Positions 1 through 53,154 of a DNA stretch of 64,000 nt are shown here, in pieces (position 1 is the stretch's first letter; each line of letters opens with the position of its first letter). Below the pieces are notes generated by a model. The model was not told the DNA's origin. It saw only the letters and a program-made list of their open reading frames with translations, and did not search any database. The translations under genes and the position numbers were made by a program. This DNA comes from Escarpia spicata. Its lineage: Eukaryota > Annelida > Polychaeta > Sabellida > Siboglinidae. The DNA lies in the NCBI GenBank assembly GCA_963995525.1, contig OZ023205.1:61964104-62028103 (forward strand). The letters are read 5' to 3'.

Positions 1-690
1 TTACTTGTGGAAAGTCCACACTGACATTACTTAAATTGTTACGTGGGAAAGCAGAACGAATAATACTGATTTTATTCTTAAAGTGACTAGAGAACGAATC
101 ACTTAGAGACTTAATTGACACATGATCAGGTAGCGATGGAGTAGGCCGTCTGTGTAGAATGTTATTGATGCAGTTCCATCACTGACGCGGGTTGTTAGAC
201 TTATTTATGACCATATTTGTATAATAATCTGATTTAGCTTTGGCCATTTGTCTGTTACAGAGGTAGCATTGCTTAGAATAGCGCGAACTGTCTAATGGCG
301 AGCGCGATTTGCGCCATACACGCTCTAAATAACGACGATGCCTTTTAGATATAGTATAATTTCGGAAGTTATCCATGGAGCCGATGGTCTTTCTGACACA
401 CATTTGGATTTTATAGGTGCATGTTTGTTAAGTAATGCATTGAATACTTGACAATACTATATCAGTCAGATAGATGTTTTTTTTATCTGTAATAAGGTCG
501 GATATAAGGATATCAGCCATTAAAGCTGTAATGTCAACCCTATGAATTGCTCTGTAAGACACATTGTGTTTCGACTCTAATGGGGTTGTAGAAACGTTAA
601 CATTAGCAATGACAGTATGGTGGTCTGATAACCCATCTGAAACAAAATAGGAAGGCCAGTTTTCTCTCAGTGAATGTCATGCCTCCGTGA
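1..690 (-). mobile_element. LINE fragment (CR1/L2-like), end of endonuclease and RT linker
   Basis: Read on the minus strand, this starts with the endonuclease SDHHTV motif near 640. It continues through the usual linker with KAKSDYY near 230 and ends in residues typical of the start of a reverse transcriptase (HRRPTPSLPDHVS near 160). The frame shifts near 400, so the copy is dead. It runs off the left edge of the window, so the RT core is not visible. The assignment to the CR1/L2 group is by resemblance of the linker only. Confidence 0.7.
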
Positions 691-954
691 TCACATAAGT
701 AACATGAGTGACCTGTATCAAATGCCTATACCAAGCAACAATTTAATTAAGCACAGCTGTGATAACAGTTTTCATTGACAGAATTAAATGCTATAAGTAT
801 TTGAAAAGTACTTGATTTTTCAAATACTTTTAAAATGTATTTAAATGCAAATAGTTTTGGCTCCAAATTTTCAAATGCAAATACTGGATCAGTCGCATTT
901 AAATGCATTTGCATTTGACCCCATGTCTGTTTGCCATGCTGTATATGACTTCAG

Positions 955-1015
955 CATGTTTATTCTAGTATTAAGAACAATATAGGACCGAGCCCTGGTG
1001 GTATGGAAAATGTTC
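955..1015 (-). mobile_element. Short RT relic
   Basis: The minus strand carries a stretch resembling the GVPQGSVLGPILF motif of non-LTR reverse transcriptases, with a small deletion. It is only about 50 bp long and abuts the 69-bp array. Confidence 0.3.
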
Positions 1016-1039
1016 ATGCTACTTAAGTTAAAACTACTT

Positions 1040-2195
1040 TACACGACTTCTTCGCTGTAGGATGTGTAAGCAGTAATATTCCCACACGCATACTGAACCA
1101 GTCCAGATTGACATGACTGTCGGCTGTAGGATGTGTAAGCAGTAATATTCCCACACGCATACTGAACCAGTCCAGATTGACATGACTGTCGGCTGTAGGA
1201 TGTGTCAGCAGTAATATTCCCACACGCATACTGAACCAGTCCAGATTGACATGACTGTCGGCTGTAGGTTGTGTCAGCAGTAATATTCCCACACGCATAC
1301 TGAACCAGTCCAGATTGACATGACTGTCGGCTGTAGGATGTGTAAGCAGTAATATTCCCACACGCATACTGAACCAGTCCAGATTGACATGACTGTCGGC
1401 TGTAGGATGTGTCAGCAGTAATATTCCCACACGCATACTGAACCAGTCCAGATTTACATGACTGTCGGCTGTAGGTTGTGTCAGCAGTAATATTCCCACA
1501 CGCATACTGAACCAGTCCAGATTCACATGACTGTCGGCTGTAGGTTGTGTAAGCAGTAATATTCCCACACGCATACTGAACCAGTCCAGATTGACATGAC
1601 TGTCGGCTGTAGGATGTGTCAGCAGTAATATTCCCACACGCATACTGAACCAGTCCAGATTTACATGACTGTCGGCTGTAGGTTGTGTCAGCAGTAATAT
1701 TCCCACACGCATACTGAACCAGTCCAGATTGACATGACTGTCGGCTGTAGGATGTGTAAGCAGTAATATTCCCACACGCATACTGAACCAGTCCAGATTG
1801 ACATGACTGTCGGCTGTAGGATGTGTAAGCAGTAATATTCCCACACGCATACTGAACCAGTCCAGATTGACATGACTGTCGGCTGTAGGATGTGTCAGCA
1901 GTAATATTCCCACACGCATACTGAACCAGTCCAGATTTACATGACTGTCGGCTGTAGGTTGTGTCAGCAGTAATATTCCCACACGCATACTGAACCAGTC
2001 CAGATTGACATGACTGTCGGCTGTAGGTTGTGTCAGCAGTAATATTCCCACACGCATACTGAACCAGTCCAGATTTACATGACTGTCGGCTGTAGGTTGT
2101 GTCAGCAGTAATATTCCCACACGCATACTGAACCAGTCCAGATTGACATGACTGTCGGCTGTAGGTTGTGTGATTATGCACATGCCGAACCACAG
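1040..2195. repeat. 69-bp minisatellite, about 17 copies, built on a splice acceptor
   Basis: Near-identical 69-bp units differ at a few positions (GATGTGTAAG versus GTTGTGTCAG). Each unit carries a block like the 3' splice site and first 17 bases of the exon that begins at 2,224: pyrimidine-rich DNA, then CTGTAG, then GTTGTGTCAGCAGTAAT. Because 69 is divisible by 3, several frames stay open for about 385 codons on the minus strand. These are repeat artefacts. On the plus strand, in the exon's own frame, every unit ends in a stop. Confidence 0.9.
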
Positions 2196-2223
2196 CCCAG
2201 TTTACATGACTTCTCTGCTGTAG

Positions 2224-2325
2224 GTTGTGTCAGCAGTAATGAAGAACTGGAAAAATACACCCCAGAGAAAGAAGCACAAACTGTTGTTACAAAAACTGAA
2301 ACATCCAAAGATGAGTTTGATTATG
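2224..2325 (+). CDS. Zinc-finger gene, internal exon encoding an acidic linker
   Basis: The exon follows a CTGCTGTAG acceptor and ends at a TTATG|GTATGT donor. Both boundaries are phase 1, matching the next exon at 3,239. It encodes a charged linker (EELEKYTPEKEAQTVVTKTE and onward) with no domain I recognise. Upstream exons with the start codon are not identified; they may lie left of the window or have been lost. The 5' end is nearly identical to the unit of the adjacent minisatellite. Confidence 0.6.
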
Positions 2326-2366
2326 GTATGTATTGTATATATATACTATATATAAGTTACAACTTC

Positions 2367-2518
2367 TTACTTATGCCCCTCGGTCCATTCAATGAACGTA
2401 GACTATATACGACGACTCTCCAGAGCACACAACTTTGGGCAAACCTCTCAATCTCCTTCCAGGTGTAGCCTCTCCTCTTTACCTCTGCATCTGTCTCCCT
2501 ACACCAGGTGTTTTTGTC
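2367..2518 (-). mobile_element. RTE-like LINE 3'-end fragment
   Basis: Read on the minus strand it gives TWCRETDAEVKRRGYTWKEI, followed by a WR-rich segment. This resembles the C-terminal end of RTE-type LINE polyproteins. It lies in the intron between the two zinc-finger exons and is only about 50 codons long. Confidence 0.55.
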
Positions 2519-3238
2519 TTCTTCACTATATACAACACTAAGACTTAAATTGTTTGTATGAAGGCACCGAGAATGCAGCAGGAGTTAAGACGTTGTTCTA
2601 TGTCGTAATGCAAAAACTGCACAAACGTTTTAAATATATAATTAATATGCCAACTTGGAGGCACTGTAAGTGTATCCTCGCAGATGCAAAGGTCCACCCG
2701 CCTCTTTCTTTGTTCATTACAATACTCTGGTTTAGTACAGGCAGTCAAAAGAGAAGTAATTGGGGAAACAATATATAGAGTACTGTCTGTACAGTGGATG
2801 TTTTTTATTTGAAAAAATCCCTTATAGTTACATGTCAACTTTAACAGTTGGGATGACGTATGTATACGAGTTATATACAATATATTAATATGGGCCCTAT
2901 GTGCCTTGTTTGTGCATTTTTTGGATAATCATGCCTTGTACTTTAACACTGCATGCTTTTATGTTGGAGTGTTCTTGATACACTATCAATTGCTTCATTA
3001 ATTGTTTTTCCGTTTCTGTTTCCTCACAATGTTTTGCGGAACCAACCTGCTGGGTAGCACTGCATTATATAACAGTATGTAACTAACTTGTGTCTTGACT
3101 AAATCAAAGCGAAACTAATGGTCTCAGTGTTTGCTTCAGCATCACAGTGCATCGTTTATCTTTGTTCCATTACTGCAGATCAGTAAATTATCATCCTTGC
3201 TGAATCAAATCCTACTTTACATGACTTCTCGGTTGTAG

Positions 3239-3918
3239 GTTGTGAGGACAATACCGTCACACAGGATACAAATGAAACAAAGTCAGAGAGTGAGAACACG
3301 GCAGCTAATGGCATTGTATGTGATTCTGGGGACGGCGTTTCGCCGCTAGATTCCAACATATCAGACAACATCAAAAACAAAACCATGATGTCTGGCCAGC
3401 AGAATCCAGTGTCATGCAATATGTGTGGAAAGGTGTCTCGCACGATCTCCTATTTGCGTAACCACGTGTTTCAGCACACAGGGGAGAGGCCATACAAGAT
3501 TTGGGATTGTGGCCTAGCGTTCACGCTCCGGTCGAACCTGAGCAGGCATAAAATGCTGCACACGGGAAAGAAGTCCTATGTGTTTTCTTTGTGTAATAAG
3601 AAGTTTTCGCGGCGGGACACGCTGCACAGACATGAGAGAGTGAAACACAGTGATGAGAAGCCATTCCCGTGTCCACAGTGCGGGAAGAGATTCAAGTTGA
3701 AACACGAAGTTCTGGTCCACATACGCGTTCACATGGACGACAAGCCGTTCGTGTGCGAGATATGCGGGAAGACGTTTTCGCGCATGAACTACTTAGCGGC
3801 ACACCGGTGCACGCATTCGGATGCCCGGCCGTTCCCATGCCCAAACTGCCCAGTCATTCAAAGATCGGGCATCCGTGAATCGTCACCAGTTGACACACTC
3901 GAAGCTCAAGTGGTATAG
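3239..3918 (+). CDS. C2H2 zinc-finger protein, main zinc-finger exon (degenerate)
   Basis: This probable nuclear DNA-binding protein has an acceptor at GGTTGTAG|GTTGTG, phase 1, joining the exon at 2,224. An acidic/Ser-rich linker of about 45 residues is followed by tandem C2H2 fingers with TGERP-like linkers. Finger 1 (CNMCGK) is intact. Finger 2 has Ile and finger 3 has Phe where the first Cys should be. Fingers 4 (CPQCGK) and 5 (CEICGK) are intact. Finger 6 begins (CPNC) but its frame is lost after about 3,857, and the stop at 3,916 lies in the shifted frame. Loss of zinc ligands plus the frameshift suggest decay, although an assembly error at the 3' end is possible. No KRAB, SCAN or BTB domain is visible. 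The gene cannot be named. Confidence 0.7.
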
Positions 3919-4095
3919 GGCGACTCATCAATCATGAGTATAATCACAAGGGGCTACAGGTACGATACCCGTGCGCGCAGTGTGGGAAAGGCTTCTCGAC
4001 CAAGTCTCACGTGGTGCGACACATGCAAACCGTGCATGAAAGACGGACCTCGCACACTTCTGTGGCAACAGTCAGACAAGTTGCACTGGACGACT
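3855..4095 (+). pseudogene. Frameshifted 3' zinc fingers of the C2H2 gene
   Basis: Beyond the break, finger remnants continue in other frames. AQSFKDRASVNRHQLTHS completes finger 6 two bases out of frame. GRLINHEYNH is the end of a seventh finger whose Cys pair is lost. A complete last finger (CAQCGKGFSTKSHVVRHMQ) is followed by an in-frame TGA at about 4,093. At least two indels are needed to join them to the upstream exon. Confidence 0.6.
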
Positions 4096-4136
4096 ACGCA
4101 CTTTGATGGGGAACAACATTGAACTGGTTCACATAT

Positions 4137-5630
4137 GCAAGTAAGAGTTCATGACTTAAAGGGAGGTTGTTCGTTCGTTTTTATCGTAAGATCGTGTTAT
4201 ATAGTATGACCTATAAGAATATTCTATATTATCTGCACATTACATTTGCCTGTCAATAGTTATAGTTTATTTAATCAGACCCGAGGCAATGTCATCATCA
4301 AAGGTGTCACACTGCCGTATAAACAAACCATTTCCTCTGGAACCATTTAAAATTCAACAACAAACAGTGGTTCGTTTAAACAGAGGATGGTCAGTATGTT
4401 ATAACACATAGTTTTTATTGTAAAAAATTTGATTTTAAGATAAAAAGAATAGAATAACTCTCTTTAATATTTTGTATAATGATGACCTGTTGCATTCCAT
4501 TATTTGTTTCAAATTGCAAGCCAGAGTTTTAAAGAAGCATAATATTTATATATATAGTTTACAAAACTGCATGTACAAATATTAAAATATAATAAAACTG
4601 CTGGTAATGGTGTTGTAACCATTCTTTGTCCAGATTGAAACAAGTTTTGTGTTGGTATCACTTGCCATTCCACATTGGTGTGAATATTCTTTATTTCAGA
4701 GTTGGAGCTGCAGTTGACGTTGCAGCAAATTAACTGTTATTTACCGATTTGTTTCCGTAAAAAGAGAAAATAAATGTGATCTTTTTATTACATAAAAAAA
4801 TGTCTTGTAAGTAACCACATGACTATTTTTCACAAATTCCTCTATGCATTCGATATTATTCTGGTTTTACCAGGTATGTTGACAGCGTGGATTTTAAACA
4901 TCGAAACAATGGTAGAACACCAACTTAATTTTTATCAAAACATTGTTTACCACAAGGAATGCATGAAAAAAGTACTATGGCCCATGCACTGCTACAGAGA
5001 TGTTTGATGTAGAATGTATAAAATTAAATATAATTCGGCACAATCATAGAAGATACATTATGTTGAAAACAATTGTATGTAACTATGTAGTTCCATAATT
5101 CAAAGATTCTTGTGGCTGGATTTTGGCCAAAAGTATGCTGAATTCTCACGAACTGGTCTTGGAACTCTACATTTCAAAGTCTCCTTTTAGCATTAAAAAC
5201 AACATAATTAGTTAGTTTCTCTATAATATGTATGATCAATTGTTAAAAAATAATTGTTCCACTGCCTGGCATAACAAGTATTTTCTGAACTGCTATAAAT
5301 TTGTCATATGAACGCAAGATTTTAATTAAATCCGTAATAAATCAGGATATGCCTGTATTACTCGAAAAATCAAATGTACTGGTATTGTGTACAGAAAATC
5401 TATCAGGTGGATTATTAATCAATCAAGCACTTGAAGTAATTATTTGAATACATATTACCCCTGAGCTGCCTGTGAGAATGGTCAAATGGGTAATTATAAT
5501 GGGATTTCTGTAACTGCTGTTTGAAGAATGGTGCAGGCGTTTGATGCATCAAGGCTCCCACTGTACGATGTACAGTTCTAGGTCAAATTACCTGTATAAA
5601 CTAATTCAGCGAACCTCCACACATTGCACA
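4137..5630. other. AT-rich DNA downstream of the zinc-finger gene
   Basis: No coding signal seen. An AATAAA hexamer near 4,768 could serve as a poly(A) signal for the zinc-finger gene. The reading frames present are short and in low-complexity DNA. Confidence 0.4.
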
Positions 5631-5637
5631 GAATATC

Positions 5638-6547
5638 CGCCAATGGTAATGTAGTCAATTACCACCCCTGGCTTGTGAGGATGTCTGCCAGGGGTAATGT
5701 AGTCAGCTACCACCCCTGGCTTGTGAGGATGTCTGCCAGGGGTAATGTAGTCAGCTATCACCCCTGGCTTGTGAGGATGTCTGCCAGGGGTAGTGTAGTC
5801 AGCTATCACCCCTGGCTTGTGAGGATGTCTGCCAGGGGTAATGTAGTCAGCTATCACCCATGGCTTGTGAGGATGTCTGCCAGGGGTAGTGTAGTCAGCT
5901 ATCACCCCTGGCTTGTGAGGATGTCTGCCAGGGGTAGTGTAGTCAGCTACCACCCCTGGCTTGTGAGGATGTCTGCCAGGGATAGTGTAGTCAGCTATCA
6001 CCCCTGGCTTGTGAGGATGTCTGCCAGGAGTAATGTAGTCAGCTACCACCCCTGGCTTGTGAGGATGTCTGCCAGGGATAGTGTAGTCAGCTACCACCCC
6101 TGGCTTGTGAGGATGTCTGCCAGGAGTAATGTAGTCAATTACCACCCCTGGCTTGTGAGGATGTCTGCCAGGGGTAGTGTAGTCAGCTATCACCCCTGGC
6201 TTGTGAGGATGTCTGCCAGGAGTAATGTAGTCAATTACCACCCCTGGCTTGTGAGGATGTCTGCCAGGGGTAGTGTAGTCAGCTATCACCCCTGGCTTGT
6301 GAGGATGTCTGCCAGGGATAGTGTAGTCAGCTACCACCCCTGGCTTGTGAGGATGTCTGCCAGGGGTAGTGTTGTCAACTACCATCCCTGGCTTATGAAG
6401 ATGTCTGCCAGGGGTAGTGTAGTCAACTACCATCCCTGGCTTGTGAGGATGTCTGCCAGGGGTAGTGTAGTCAACTACCATCCCTGGCTTGTGAGGATGT
6501 CTGCCAGGGGTAATGTAGTCAGCTACCACCCCTGGCTTGTGAGGATG
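5638..6547. repeat. 48-bp minisatellite, about 19 copies
   Basis: The unit contains CACCCCTGGCTTGTGAGGAT and CTGCCAGGGGTA, which are partly self-complementary (CCCCTGGC/GCCAGGGG). The period is a multiple of 3, so frames of about 307 and 330 codons run on opposite strands. Their translations are 16-residue repeats with no gene-like features. Confidence 0.92.
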
Positions 6548-6699
6548 GCCATCTGCAGTTCAGCAATGTTTGTAGGTGAACGGGTTACTACAAATAGTAA
6601 TGCGTGTGGTGTGTGAATGATTTAGGCAATGAACAAAAATGAATGAAACTGGAGAACAACAATAGTGTGATATGTTTTATTACCACAACTATATATGTA

Positions 6700-6720
6700 T
6701 ATATATATACCAGGTATATA
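6700..6720. repeat. AT microsatellite
   Basis: Alternating TATATA run just upstream of the G-rich array. Confidence 0.5.
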
Positions 6721-6799
6721 TAATTACTATACAATTATATTAGAATTATAAATCTAAAACTACCTTAGCAATAGTTGTTATTGTATCACAACAGTATGG

Positions 6800-7365
6800 G
6801 TGGTTGCACTAACTTGCAAAGTGACAAAAATGGTTGTAACAAAAGGGGGAGACAGGAAGGGGTGGCTGGGTGGATAAAGCTGGTAACAAAAGGGGGACAG
6901 GAAGGGGTGGCTGGAGTTGGTAATAAAAGGGGGGACAAGGGGTGGCTGGGTGAATGAAGCTGGTAACAAAAGAGGGAATAGGAAGGGGTGACTGGGTGAA
7001 TGAAGCTGGTAACAAAAGAGGGAATAGGAAAGGGTGGCTGGGTGGATGAAGCTGGTAACAAAATGGGTTCAGGAAGAGGTGGCTGGGTGGATGAAGCTGG
7101 TAACAAAAAGGGGGACAAGAAGGGGTGGCTGGGTGGATGAAGCTGGTAACAAAAGGGGAACAGGAAGGGGTGGCTGGGTGGATGAAACTGGTGACAGAAG
7201 GGGAGACAGGAAGGGGATGGGTGGGTGGGTGGGTGGGTGGATAAGGCTGGTGAAAGAAGGGGGAGACAGGAAGGGTGTGGGTGGGTGGATAAGGCTGGTG
7301 ATGGAAGGGGGATACAGGAAGGGGTGGGTGGATAAGGCTGGTTACAGAAGGGGGAGACATAAAGG
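6800..7365. repeat. G-rich minisatellite of about 45 bp, about 13 copies
   Basis: Units carry GGTGGCTGGGTGGATGAAGC and TGGTAACAAAAGGGG. The plus strand is strongly G-biased with repeated runs of 3-5 G, so G-quadruplexes could form. The long minus-strand Pro/Ser/His-rich frames (183-197 codons) are artefacts of this composition. Confidence 0.9.
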
Positions 7366-7379
7366 GGGTTTATCGACAT

Positions 7380-7898
7380 ACATTACTAATCGATCTTGCC
7401 CCTTTAGAAGGGAAATCTGAAGATCATAACACTGTTCCTAATTTGTCTAAAAATGGACTTAATTACATTACTGTCCAAACTAGAACATGACACAGATTGT
7501 TTCAAAATAACTAATTACATTGTTGTCAAGAATTGGTTATTATCACAGGGGAACATGATCAATTCATTACAATATCGTTACATGACACATTACTTTATCA
7601 TTACACCATAATTTAGAGGTGAACAAATCATTACAATACAACTACAGAGTTCAGCAGGTCATTACCTAACATTATATAGCAATACATGATGTTGAAAATC
7701 TGGACATGCATAAAATATATACAGTGCAAAATTATCATTTTATAAAACCAAAAGGGTTTAAAAATAAATATTTGTTAACTAGATATACATAATGTAGTCC
7801 GTTTTAAGTACTGAATTTCACAAAAAATGTGCAATAAAATCAATAATGTGTGTGTTCGTGTGTTATGAGAGAAGGAGATAAGAGAAGACTTGTGGTAC
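7380..7898. other. AT-rich intergenic DNA
   Basis: No coding or structured signal seen. Confidence 0.4.
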
Positions 7899-8056
7899 GC
7901 TACATTTGGAGAGGTTACCTTGGCAACAGGGTGACACTACACTTGAAGAGGTTACCTTGGCAACAGGATGACACTACACTTGGAGAGGTTACCTTGGCAA
8001 CAGGGTGACACTACACTTGGAGAGGTTACCTTGGCAACAGGGTGACACTACACTTT
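7899..8056. repeat. 37-bp tandem repeat, 4 copies
   Basis: Four copies of a unit containing GAGGTTACCTTGGCAACAGG. The array lies just downstream of the last exon of the kinase-RNase gene, within its possible 3' UTR. Confidence 0.85.
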
Positions 8057-8059
8057 GCC

Positions 8060-8200
8060 GTGATGCTGTCTACATGATATGAGAAGTAACCTTCAGTTGT
8101 TCTCTATGTCCAGTAGTCTGGTGTACGTTGATGTCTACGTGCGATGAGAGAAGTAACGTTTGGTTCTTCTTTCTCTCTAGCTGTCTGGTGTACATTGACA
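8060..8200 (-). repeat. Degenerate copies of the terminal exon end, probable 3' UTR
   Basis: The minus strand downstream of the stop at 8,202 contains about two diverged copies of the last 50-70 coding bases. ACCAGACTACTGGACATAGA followed by GAACAACTGAAGGTTACTTC matches the exon's ACCAGATGACTGGACCCAGA followed by GAGCAACTGAAGGTGTATTT. This looks like local tandem duplication of the exon end. Confidence 0.6.
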
Positions 8201-8201
8201 T

Positions 8202-50132
<41,931 letters not shown>

Positions 50133-50231
50133 CTAAACAGTCATACATGTTAGAGACAAATTAATACGTAATTATCACGGATAAAAAGAAAACAAGCAGA
50201 GTCCACGATGCAATTTCTCAAAAGGAAATAG

Positions 50232-50632
50232 TTAAGCAGAAACACACAATGGATAATGGATTAATCTACCAAATTACTGGTAAGGCCACACAATGGATAA
50301 TGGATTAATCTACCAAATTACCAGTAAGGCCATACAATGGATAATGGATTAATCTACCAAATTACCAGTAGGGCCACACAATGGATTAATCTACCATATT
50401 ACCAGTAGGGCCACACAATGGATAATGGATTAATCTACCAAAGTACCAGTAAGACCACACAATGGATAAAGGATTAATCTACCAAATTACCAGTAAGGCC
50501 ATACAATGGATAAATCTACCAAATTACCAGTAAGGCCACACAATGGATAATGAATTAATCTACCAAATTACCAGTAAGGCCACACAATGGGTAATGGATT
50601 AATCTACCAAATTACCAGTAAGGCCACGTTAC
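50232..50632. repeat. 44-bp minisatellite, about 9 copies
   Basis: The unit contains CACAATGGATAATGGATTAA and TCTACCAAATTACCAGTAAG, with a few shortened copies. It is in the intron just upstream of the first MIB exon. Confidence 0.9.
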
Positions 50633-50929
50633 TATAGTACAATTGGTACAATATGGCACAATGAAGACTTATCACTGAAATTATGACAAATGTTCTGTAT
50701 ACTGATCATATACAGTCTTGGAGTCAATTACTTTACAATGTAATATATTACTATTATTTGGTCTCCTTTCTGTTACTATTACATGCTGAATATAATGTAA
50801 TCTATCAATTACTATTACATTTTTAATTGGAAATATTTATAGTATAATTTACATAGCAGGCCTATGCACAAATCCTTTTTTCTGCAAGTTAACGACCTAA
50901 TTTTAAGTCAAATCTCGAATAATTATACT

Positions 50930-51775
50930 ACAAACAGCCCAGTCTTGGGCTAACACAGGAGTTTGTGATGGTATGTGCGCATGTGTTGTGTGTAGTTTAT
51001 CTAATGATAGATTGTTGATTTGTTTACGTGTGTGTGTGGAACCTGCCACACCCTGCCTCACATTCTAGAGTCTCCTTCCATACACCAGTCAAGAGTTAGA
51101 ATAATTGTATTTATTTATAAACAGCCAAGGTGAGAATTTTTTTTTATTTCGGCAACCCACAATGGAATCATGTTCCATATGTAATAATTGATAATAATTT
51201 AACTGATTTATTGATCAGTTTGTCTCAAAGTTAAACTGATTTGTGTGTGGCAGTTGTTCCTATTCTGCGTAATATTCAAGACTCAGCCTCCGCACACTAG
51301 TTAGTTTAAAGAAAATTTTGAATGGTTTGTTTACAAGCAGTTAAGGCTAGTGAGTGTGGCAATTTTGTTTTCAGTAATTTGTAGTATCAGTTGATGGGTG
51401 TGTGGAACATGCCCATCTTACCTAATATTCTGGAATCAGCTTCAACAAACCAGGATCTGTTTAGTTGTAATACTGTCAATTTTTTTCAGAATTAGTATAT
51501 TATATGCTGTTGCTGTGACTGCGGGTTTGCATGGACCTAGAGTTCTTTTAACCATGCCACAGACTTTTAAAAACTTGGATGCTATGTCAGTGATGTGACT
51601 TGGCCAAGTTAATTTGGTTATTTTGGTATACAATTTTACTTTCAGTTATGGGTGGCTGGATACTGTAGAGAGTGGCTTGCCAGAAAGTTATTGTGTGTGC
51701 TGGGTTTAAATTTGTTTGTTATTGGAATGTGGACACATTTTGATATATTAAATTAATTTTGAAAATTATTAACAG
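50930..51775 (-). mobile_element. LINE B-family fragments
   Basis: On the minus strand 51,442-51,633 reads KLTWPSHITDIASKFLKV and TLGPCKP, nearly identical to LINE B (KLTWANHITDIASKL...). GCTAACACAGGAG near 50,950 matches the LINE B 3' UTR. The pieces are out of register, so the copy has large deletions. Confidence 0.75.
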
Positions 51776-51784
51776 GCATGGTGT

Positions 51785-52010
51785 CCACTTCTCCAGAAAG
51801 ATATAGAAACTTGAAAGTGTACAGTACAGAGGAGGGCCTCCAAGATGGTCAAAACATCTCAAAGTTACTATATTATCAGACTTCAAAAATGTGGCCTCAT
51901 GTCCCTAGAAGACAGGAGGAAAAGGGGTGATATGATTGAAGTATACAAGATAATGAATGGATTTAACCGACATTGACATTGAGAGACTATTTGAACTAAA
52001 CAACACCCGT
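51785..52010 (+). mobile_element. LINE C-terminal fragment (CR1-like)
   Basis: Plus-strand frames read VQRRASKMVKTSQ, GLMSLEDRRKRGDMIEVYKI, MNG and, after one indel, a LFELNN segment. This is the typical CR1-like C-terminus (LERVQRRATK..., RRxRGDxIEVYKIxNG). Its last codons lead into the 52-bp array. Confidence 0.7.
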
Positions 52011-52315
52011 CATCCAGGAAGACAGTGAGCCAGTAGGCACCCGGCCCCAAAACAACACCCCTCATCCAGGAAGACAGTGAGCCAGTAGGCACCCGGCCCC
52101 AAAACAACACCCCTCATCCAGGAAGACAGTGAGCCAGTAGGCACCCGGCCCCAAAACAACACCCGTCATCCAGGAAGACAGTGAGCCAGTAGGCACCTGG
52201 CCCCAAAACAACACCCCTCATCCAGGAAGACAGTGAGCCAGTAGGCACCTGGCCCCAAAACAACACCCCTCATCCAGGAAGACAGTGAGCCAGTAGGCAC
52301 CTGGCCCCAATTCCC
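52003..52315. repeat. 52-bp minisatellite, about 6 copies
   Basis: The unit contains CATCCAGGAAGACAGTGAGC and CAGTAGGCACCCGGCCCC. The first copy overlaps the end of the adjacent LINE coding fragment (FELNNTRHPGR), so the array seems to have grown from the LINE 3' end. Confidence 0.9.
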
Positions 52316-52724
52316 AAACCCATGTAAGGTATGATTCAACTTTCAAGATATGATTTGTTTGCATTTGTCATTTATCAGAATATGTTGGCAGGGCAATCTT
52401 GTACATAACTGGCCTAAATTATTAGCATCATCCGCCATGTAGATACTCCCCTGGGTTGAGGCATAGCATTAGGCTAGCACTAGCAGTTGGATCAGAACTA
52501 ACAAAACTTTGTCAATCATAAATAGGCCTACTCATCTTCTTCCAATACACGCCTAGCCTCAGCATGCTGAGGATACAGGTGGTACGTGGCATGGCAGGGA
52601 ACAGGAAAGGTGTTTTTGTTTTTAAACTTAGTGTGCAATATATATAAGAACATAATTATTGTGTAAATAAACAGAAATACTTGAAAATAACATTTCTAGT
52701 AACATTCTTCTTCCTCATACTTAC

Positions 52725-52735
52725 CACCAAACCTT
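52725..52735 (-). CDS. Possible 11-nt microexon of the kinase-KEN gene
   Basis: TTTCTAG|AAGGTTTGGTG|GTAAGT supplies exactly the phase change (1 to 0) needed to join the exon at 58,359 to the MIB exon at 50,132, giving EGLV before [10 protein letters not shown]. It is chosen only on splice signals and phase; chance is possible. Confidence 0.25.
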
Positions 52736-52856
52736 CTAGAAACACCATCACTCACACCAATCCTGGCATTAATTTAATGATCATGTAGACGTAGTAAATT
52801 CCAGTAATATGATGTATACCCGCCGGCCGTAGTCAACTAGTTTGTGGGCGATATTA

Positions 52857-52977
52857 TGCGGCTTTTCAGTAAGCTTTTCAAGCCGGGACGTCGTTCTTCA
52901 ATTTAAAATGTCATGCGGCTTTTCAGTAAGCTTTTCAAGCCGGGACGTCGTTCTTCAATTTAAAATGTCATGCGGCT
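52857..52977. repeat. 60-bp tandem duplication
   Basis: Two identical copies containing GCGGCTTTTCAGTAAGCTTT and TCAAGCCGGGACGTCG. Confidence 0.85.
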
Positions 52978-53154
52978 TAAAATTGCCTGCTCTGTGCCTT
53001 ATTCAGACTTCTTGTTTTTTACGTATACAAATCCGACATAAATCCTAACTGAATCAGGGCTGTAAGTGAGTTTAACATCCGATGACAATCGACTACTCTC
53101 AAGATGACACAAACATTTCCGGGTTGCGTCGGGGGCTTCTAATCGGTCGTTTCG

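Noticed and set aside
1023..2193. Two minus-strand reading frames of about 385 codons
   Set aside because: They are translations of the 69-bp satellite. The period is divisible by 3, so several frames stay open. The actual gene signal here is on the plus strand.
5606..6616. Overlapping frames of 307 and 330 codons on opposite strands
   Set aside because: Translations of the 48-bp satellite, with no splice context or domain.
6786..7379. Pro/Ser/His-rich proteins of 183-197 residues
   Set aside because: Composition artefact of the G-rich array on its C-rich strand.
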